DNA of 64,000 nt, from contig NZ_JFJY01000006.1 in assembly GCF_002115785.1 (NCBI RefSeq), forward strand, positions 283,114-347,113, given 5' to 3'. Made by a program: the position numbers and the translations under genes. Positions 60,112 to 64,000 of the stretch are shown in pieces. Position 1 is the first letter of the stretch; each line of letters starts with the position of its first letter. The DNA is from Thalassospira sp. MCCC 1A03138 (GTDB lineage Bacteria; Pseudomonadota; Alphaproteobacteria; Rhodospirillales; Thalassospiraceae). The notes below the pieces were generated by a model that worked only from the letters and a program-made list of their open reading frames with translations, was not told the DNA's origin and did no database searches.

Positions 60112-61473
60112 TTAGGCAGGTACTTTTCGACCTTCGGGAATGATCGTCGGAAACAGCACCGCAAGCGTCACCCCGCGCAGCAGGAAGAACGCGTTAAGCG
60201 ACGCCCACAGCAGGTGATTGCTGTCATACACAACCGCCATCCACGCCATCCCGGCATAGATTGCCACCGACAACAGCATCATGTTGCGCCATTGCCGTGT
60301 CTGCATTGCGCCAAGAAACACACCATCAAACTGAAAACCCAGAACCCCCGTCACCGGCAGGATGACAGACCACAAAAGATAGTCATATGACGCGGCGCGC
60401 ACTTCCGGGATCGTGGTCAGGCCATCAATGATCCACGGGCCGGCAAGGCCGAAAATCACGACCATAACCACCGCCGATACAATCGCCCAGATTGTTGTTT
60501 TGCGCACCGCCCAAAGGAACTGTTTGCGCCGTTCTGCCCCATATGCCTGCCCGACAAGCGTTTCCGCCGCATGGGCAAACCCGTCCAGCGCGAATGACCC
60601 GAACACCATGAAATTCTGCAAAACCGCATTGGCCGCCAGTGTCACCTCGCCAAAACGCGCCGAGAAACTGGTGAAAATTGCAAAGGCCGATGTCAGCGCC
60701 ATGGTGCGCACAAAGATATCGCCATTGATTTTCATCAGCCGCGCCAGTTGGGTTCGATCAAAAATGCCAATCCCGCGCCACGTCCCGCCAAGCCGCTTAA
60801 GATGCGGCTGCATCAAAAACCAGCCCAGCATCACTCCGGAATAATCGGCAATCACCGTGGCACCTGCCACCCCCTTGACGTCCCAGCCAAAGCCTTGGAC
60901 AAACAGGATATCCAGGACCATGTTCAGGCTGTTGAGAACCACCTGAAAAATAAACACCGCGCGCGCGTCGCGCATCGCCAGCAACCAGCCCAGCATGCAG
61001 TACTGCATCAATGTCGCAGGCGATGCCCAGATGCGCACATGGAAATAATCCCGGGCCGCCGCCTCGACCGCCGCGGTCGGCCGGATCAAGGCCATGGCCA
61101 GTTCGATGATCGGCCATTGCAGCACCATAACCGCAAGCCCCGCCGTCACCGCAATCAGGGCCGCGCGGGCAAACACCGCCCTGACCCCGTTGGGATCACG
61201 CCGCCCATAGGCCTGTGCCGCAAGCCCGGTGGTCGCCATGCGCAAAAAGCCAAAGCTCCAGAACACATAGGAAAAGATCAGCGCCCCTACCGCAACCGCC
61301 CCGATATAATGCGGACTGTCCAGATGGCCGACCACAGCGGTATCAACCGCGCCCAGCAACGGAACGGTGGCGTTGGACAGAATGATCGGCAAGGTCAACG
61401 CCAGAACGCGTCGATCCCCCTTGCCGAACCAGCGGCGCGTGCGGCTCACTCGGGAACTCGTCGGGGAACTCAT
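60112..61473 (-). CDS. MATE-family efflux transporter (NorM/DinF type)
   Basis: A 453-residue inner-membrane protein with about twelve hydrophobic segments. The two halves start with LTLPIILSNATVPLLGAVDTAVVGHL and KINGDIFVRTMALTSAFAIFT, and FALDGFAHAAETLVGQAYG is the conserved MATE block. It exports cationic drugs or metabolites in exchange for H+ or Na+. ATG 61473 follows GAGG at 7 bases; the frame opens to 61566 without support. Confidence 0.92.
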   Translation of the reverse strand: MSSPTSSRVSRTRRWFGKGDRRVLALTLPIILSNATVPLLGAVDTAVVGHLDSPHYIGAVAVGALIFSYVFWSFGFLRMATTGLAAQAYGRRDPNGVRAVFARAALIAVTAGLAVMVLQWPIIELAMALIRPTAAVEAAARDYFHVRIWASPATLMQYCMLGWLLAMRDARAVFIFQVVLNSLNMVLDILFVQGFGWDVKGVAGATVIADYSGVMLGWFLMQPHLKRLGGTWRGIGIFDRTQLARLMKINGDIFVRTMALTSAFAIFTSFSARFGEVTLAANAVLQNFMVFGSFALDGFAHAAETLVGQAYGAERRKQFLWAVRKTTIWAIVSAVVMVVIFGLAGPWIIDGLTTIPEVRAASYDYLLWSVILPVTGVLGFQFDGVFLGAMQTRQWRNMMLLSVAIYAGMAWMAVVYDSNHLLWASLNAFFLLRGVTLAVLFPTIIPEGRKVPA

Positions 61474-62155
61474 CGGGGCCTCGGAAAATCGTCTGATCGG
61501 ATGGGGCGAATTCCGGATCACCCGGATGACTTCTTGTGACACAGTTTGCAGCGGCGCAAAAGGCACCTTTGGAACTGTTATGCATCAAAGAATCCACATT
61601 CGTGAATAACCTCCGCGACTTATTCACCCTTAAGGTTATTCTGGTATGCATCCGATACCGGCAAATTTCCGGTTTCACCCGAAACAATGTGTCACAGTTT
61701 TTTCACAATTCCCGTCAAATGACTGTGAAACCGCGATAAATTTGTGACAAAATTTTCGACCATTTGGTCATGATTTTCACCCCAAATACTATCCCATTGA
61801 ATAGTATTTCTGCGCAAATTCATACTTTCACAACAGAAATCCTGATCAATTCCGACTATACCGGGCCAATCATCCACACAGTTATCCACAGGCTGTATCA
61901 TAGCCCGGATCACGACCCTATTCCGTCATTTACATGCCCGATGCATACCCATCCGGCATTTGTCCGACGGACCTGCTCTTTGGCCTGATGCAATCCTTGG
62001 CAAACCGATCATCTTTCACATCATTTAGGGGAACCCAAGGCGGTCAAATTTCTGCCACGGGAAATCGCCAGAGATAAGCAGATATAAAAAGACTGGCCGT
62101 TGCGACGCAGCATTGCTAATCAGGAACAAAGACAAACAAAGGGATCTGATCTGAC
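61474..62155. other. Long AT-rich spacer with dyads and DnaA-box-like sequences
   Basis: No gene that I can support in 680 bases. Visible items are GTGAATAA/TTATTCAC (61603-61627 region), TCACAGT (61692-61698)/ACTGTGA (61722-61728), AAATACTAT (61784-61792)/ATAGTATTT (61801-61809), a perfect DnaA box TTATCCACA (61882-61890) and the 8/9 match TCATCCACA (61870-61878). It may be a multi-site control region or a replication-related locus. Confidence 0.45.
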
Positions 62156-62854
62156 ATGACCGCCGAAACCGCATTGAACGGTCCGATACTGCCGGCCGCA
62201 TCAGGCACGACCAAAAGCATCGTGATCCTGCTGCATGGCTATGGTGCCGATGGCAATGACCTGATCGGGCTGGCACCGCATTTTGCCCGTGCCCTGCCCG
62301 ACACCGCGTTTTATTCGCCCAATGCCCCGTTTCCATGCGAAATGTCGCCGTTCGGACGGCAATGGTTCAGTCTGGCCGAATATGATCCGGAATTTCTCCG
62401 TCGCCAACCGGAAACCATGTCGGGCGCGCTTCGCGCCATGGCCGAGGGGGCGGCGAAGAATGCCGCCTATATCGACCGCTTCATCGACACCCTTCTGGCC
62501 GAACATAACCTTCCGGCGGATAAACTGGCTCTGATCGGCTTCTCGCAGGGCACGATGATGGCTCTGCAAACCGCACCTCATCGCGATCCGGCCCTGGCCG
62601 GTGTTGTCGGTTTCTCTGGCGCGCTTCTGGGCGACGAGGCCTTTGCCGCAGCAATCAAAACCAGACCGCCGGTACTTCTGGTTCATGGCACCGCCGATCC
62701 GGTCGTCCCGATCGAAGCATCACGTCTGGCGCTTGATACCCTGACAGCCAATGGCTTTGCCGCCGAACTGCACGAACGCCCGGGCCTTCAGCACGGCATC
62801 GACGAAGACGGCATCATGCTGGCGACGAAATTCCTGCAAAAGCACCTCGGCTGA
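62156..62854 (+). CDS. Carboxylesterase/phospholipase family protein (YpfH type)
   Basis: A 232-residue alpha/beta hydrolase. IVILLHGYGADGNDLIGLAP is the oxyanion region, GFSQGTMMAL carries the nucleophilic serine, HGTADPVVPIE the aspartate and GLQHGIDEDG the histidine. It resembles E. coli YpfH, an esterase with broad activity. ATG 62156 comes after GGGATCTGATCTGAC. A terminator follows. Confidence 0.92.
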   Translation: MTAETALNGPILPAASGTTKSIVILLHGYGADGNDLIGLAPHFARALPDTAFYSPNAPFPCEMSPFGRQWFSLAEYDPEFLRRQPETMSGALRAMAEGAAKNAAYIDRFIDTLLAEHNLPADKLALIGFSQGTMMALQTAPHRDPALAGVVGFSGALLGDEAFAAAIKTRPPVLLVHGTADPVVPIEASRLALDTLTANGFAAELHERPGLQHGIDEDGIMLATKFLQKHLG

Positions 62855-62891
62855 CCAACGGCCCCGCCCCTTCTGAATAGCCGCACAACGG

Positions 62892-62923
62892 ACACCTGCC
62901 CTCGAACCGATGGCAGGTGTTTT
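62892..62923 (+). terminator. Terminator after the carboxylesterase gene
   Basis: ACACCTGCC pairs with GGCAGGTGT, 11-base loop, then TTTT. Confidence 0.75.
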
Positions 62924-62975
62924 CTATTCCCGCGCGACGTTTAACATCCTGCGCGTGAAATACCGCGCCCAAACA

Positions 62976-63014
62976 TACCACTTTAGGATAGCTAGCTATA
63001 CAAAAATGGTGGTA
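62976..63014. promoter_or_regulatory. Dyad upstream of the chemoreceptor gene
   Basis: TACCAC (62976-62981) and GTGGTA (63009-63014) bracket the perfect palindrome ATAGCTAGCTAT (62988-62999), 81 bases before the start codon. A candidate operator; no factor is known to me. Confidence 0.4.
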
Positions 63015-63094
63015 GATATAAAGACTATCAGGGGTTCGGGCCGGGGTGTCCCGCTCGACATTTTCCCAATGGCGTCACCGGGAGAAAACGTCTC

Positions 63095-64000
63095 ATGCTG
63101 CAAAAAATCAAAATTGGTCGAAAAATTGCCGGTCTTTCAATAGTTGCTCTTATCGGACTTATCGTCATTTCCTTCGTGGAATTGATGAATTTGCGAACCA
63201 CACTTCTTGAAGACCGTAAGGAAAAAATCCGCGCCACCACAGAATATGTCGTGTCGCTTGCCAATGATTTTCAGCAACGCGTCAAGTCCGGTGAGCTTGA
63301 CCAGCAGGCGGCGATCGACGCCTTCTACAAGATAGCCGCATCAGGCAAATACGATGGCGATATCGGCTATTTCTTTGCCCTGACCAAGGATAACACCATG
63401 GTCATGCATGGTGCAAACCCGGCACTGGCCGGCAAGGACTTCTCTGCGGTTCAGGATTCAACCGGCGCCTATTTCATCAAGGATCTGGTGACAGCAGGCA
63501 GCGTACCCGGTGGCGGTTTTTCAACCTATTTCTGGCCCAAACCCGGTCAACCCAAAGAACTGACCTTTGAAAAACTGTCCTATGCGCATCCTTTGCCTTG
63601 GGGGGCTGTGATTGGTACGGGTATCTATATTGATGATGTCGACACCGCCTTCCAGGAGGCCGCAACATCCTTCATGATCCTGTGCGGCATCATTGTCGCC
63701 CTGATTGCCGTGACGGGAATCTGGATCGGGCGCGACATTGCCAACGGATTGCAAAAACTTTCCGAACGCATGACCCACATCGCCAATGGTGACCTCGAAG
63801 GCCACATCGAAGGCCAGGAACGCGGCGATGAGGTTGGCGATATGGCACGCACCGTCGTTGCCTTCCGCGAACAGGCCCGCGAAAACCGCAAACTTCAGGA
63901 TCGCCAGAAACAGCAGGAAACCGAGGCGGATAACAAACGCCGTCAGGACGTGCTTGAAATGGCACGTAATCTTGAAAGCCGGGTAAAGGGGCTGATCCAG
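63095..64000 (+). CDS. Methyl-accepting chemotaxis protein, N-terminal part (partial)
   Basis: An open frame from ATG 63095 to the last base, 302 residues. The first membrane segment is IAGLSIVALIGLIVISFVEL; a periplasmic sensor of single-Cache type follows (DGDIGYFFALTKDNTMVMHG, LPWGAVIGTGIYIDDVD); the second membrane segment is FMILCGIIVALIAVTGIWIG; a HAMP domain begins at GLQKLSERMTHIANGDLEG. The signalling coil that continues from KRRQDVLEMARNLESRV leaves the window. GGGAG is 10 bases upstream of the ATG. Single-Cache receptors usually sense small organic acids. Confidence 0.9.
   Translation, partial: MLQKIKIGRKIAGLSIVALIGLIVISFVELMNLRTTLLEDRKEKIRATTEYVVSLANDFQQRVKSGELDQQAAIDAFYKIAASGKYDGDIGYFFALTKDNTMVMHGANPALAGKDFSAVQDSTGAYFIKDLVTAGSVPGGGFSTYFWPKPGQPKELTFEKLSYAHPLPWGAVIGTGIYIDDVDTAFQEAATSFMILCGIIVALIAVTGIWIGRDIANGLQKLSERMTHIANGDLEGHIEGQERGDEVGDMARTVVAFREQARENRKLQDRQKQQETEADNKRRQDVLEMARNLESRVKGLIQ

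Overview
The window looks like a chromosomal segment of an alphaproteobacterium of the Rhodospirillales type, most probably Thalassospira or a close relative. This rests on recalled gene content and protein style (class I PHA synthase, a MocR-type regulator beside an EamA exporter, a response regulator with GPDRR repeats, an ABC dipeptide importer with its own dipeptidase, PaaI-like thioesterase/rplM/rpsI, MsrQ, GlpX). No database search was possible. Genes are dense, on both strands, and often separated by clear intrinsic terminators. I see no prophage, insertion sequence, integrase or CRISPR array.

Layout. 1-6.9 kb: end of a membrane protein, then leftward genes for an Hsp70-like ATPase, GlpX, homoserine dehydrogenase, an AlaC-type aminotransferase and an OmpA-like lipoprotein. 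7-10.8 kb: PHA synthase behind a large leader dyad, a lipoprotein and a hydroxyacid dehydrogenase. 10.8-17.2 kb: di-haem peroxidase, two EamA transporters, a gamma-carbonic-anhydrase-like protein, an amino-acid-type binding protein and a MocR regulator. 17.2-24 kb: argC, a secreted unknown protein, a GNAT, an FMN-dependent lactate dehydrogenase, rpsI, rplM and a thioesterase. 24.1-26.2 kb: three leftward genes whose proteins share only an ungapped C-terminal membrane anchor. 26.3-33.6 kb: enoyl-CoA hydratase, LysE exporter, MsrQ, CoA-binding protein, a second OmpA lipoprotein, MscS channel, DJ-1/PfpI and a ribbon-helix-helix protein. 33.6-40.3 kb: two DUF2336-like or unknown proteins, pyruvate kinase, dCMP deaminase, and a coupled receiver/Hpt-like pair that lacks both phosphorylation residues. 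40.6-41.1 kb: two identical tRNA-Asp genes. 41.4-47.7 kb: six-gene dipeptide import and hydrolysis operon. 47.8-53.4 kb: ParD/ParE-type toxin-antitoxin, YciA thioesterase, topoisomerase IV ParE, glutaminase, cytochrome b561 and a lipoprotein. 53.6-64 kb: binding protein, hydrolase pair, DEAD-box helicase, Rrf2 regulator with GNAT, Lrp regulator, MATE exporter, a 680-bp AT-rich spacer with DnaA-box-like sites, a carboxylesterase and the start of a chemoreceptor.

The most unusual items are the tail-anchored trio at 24.2-26.2 kb, which is flanked by two matching LiuR-like operator sequences, and the receiver/Hpt-like pair at 38.9-39.9 kb. Secondary items are the nested dyad before phaC, a terminator with no gene at 20.77 kb, an operator-like array before the Rrf2 operon, and the dyad-rich spacer near 61.7 kb.
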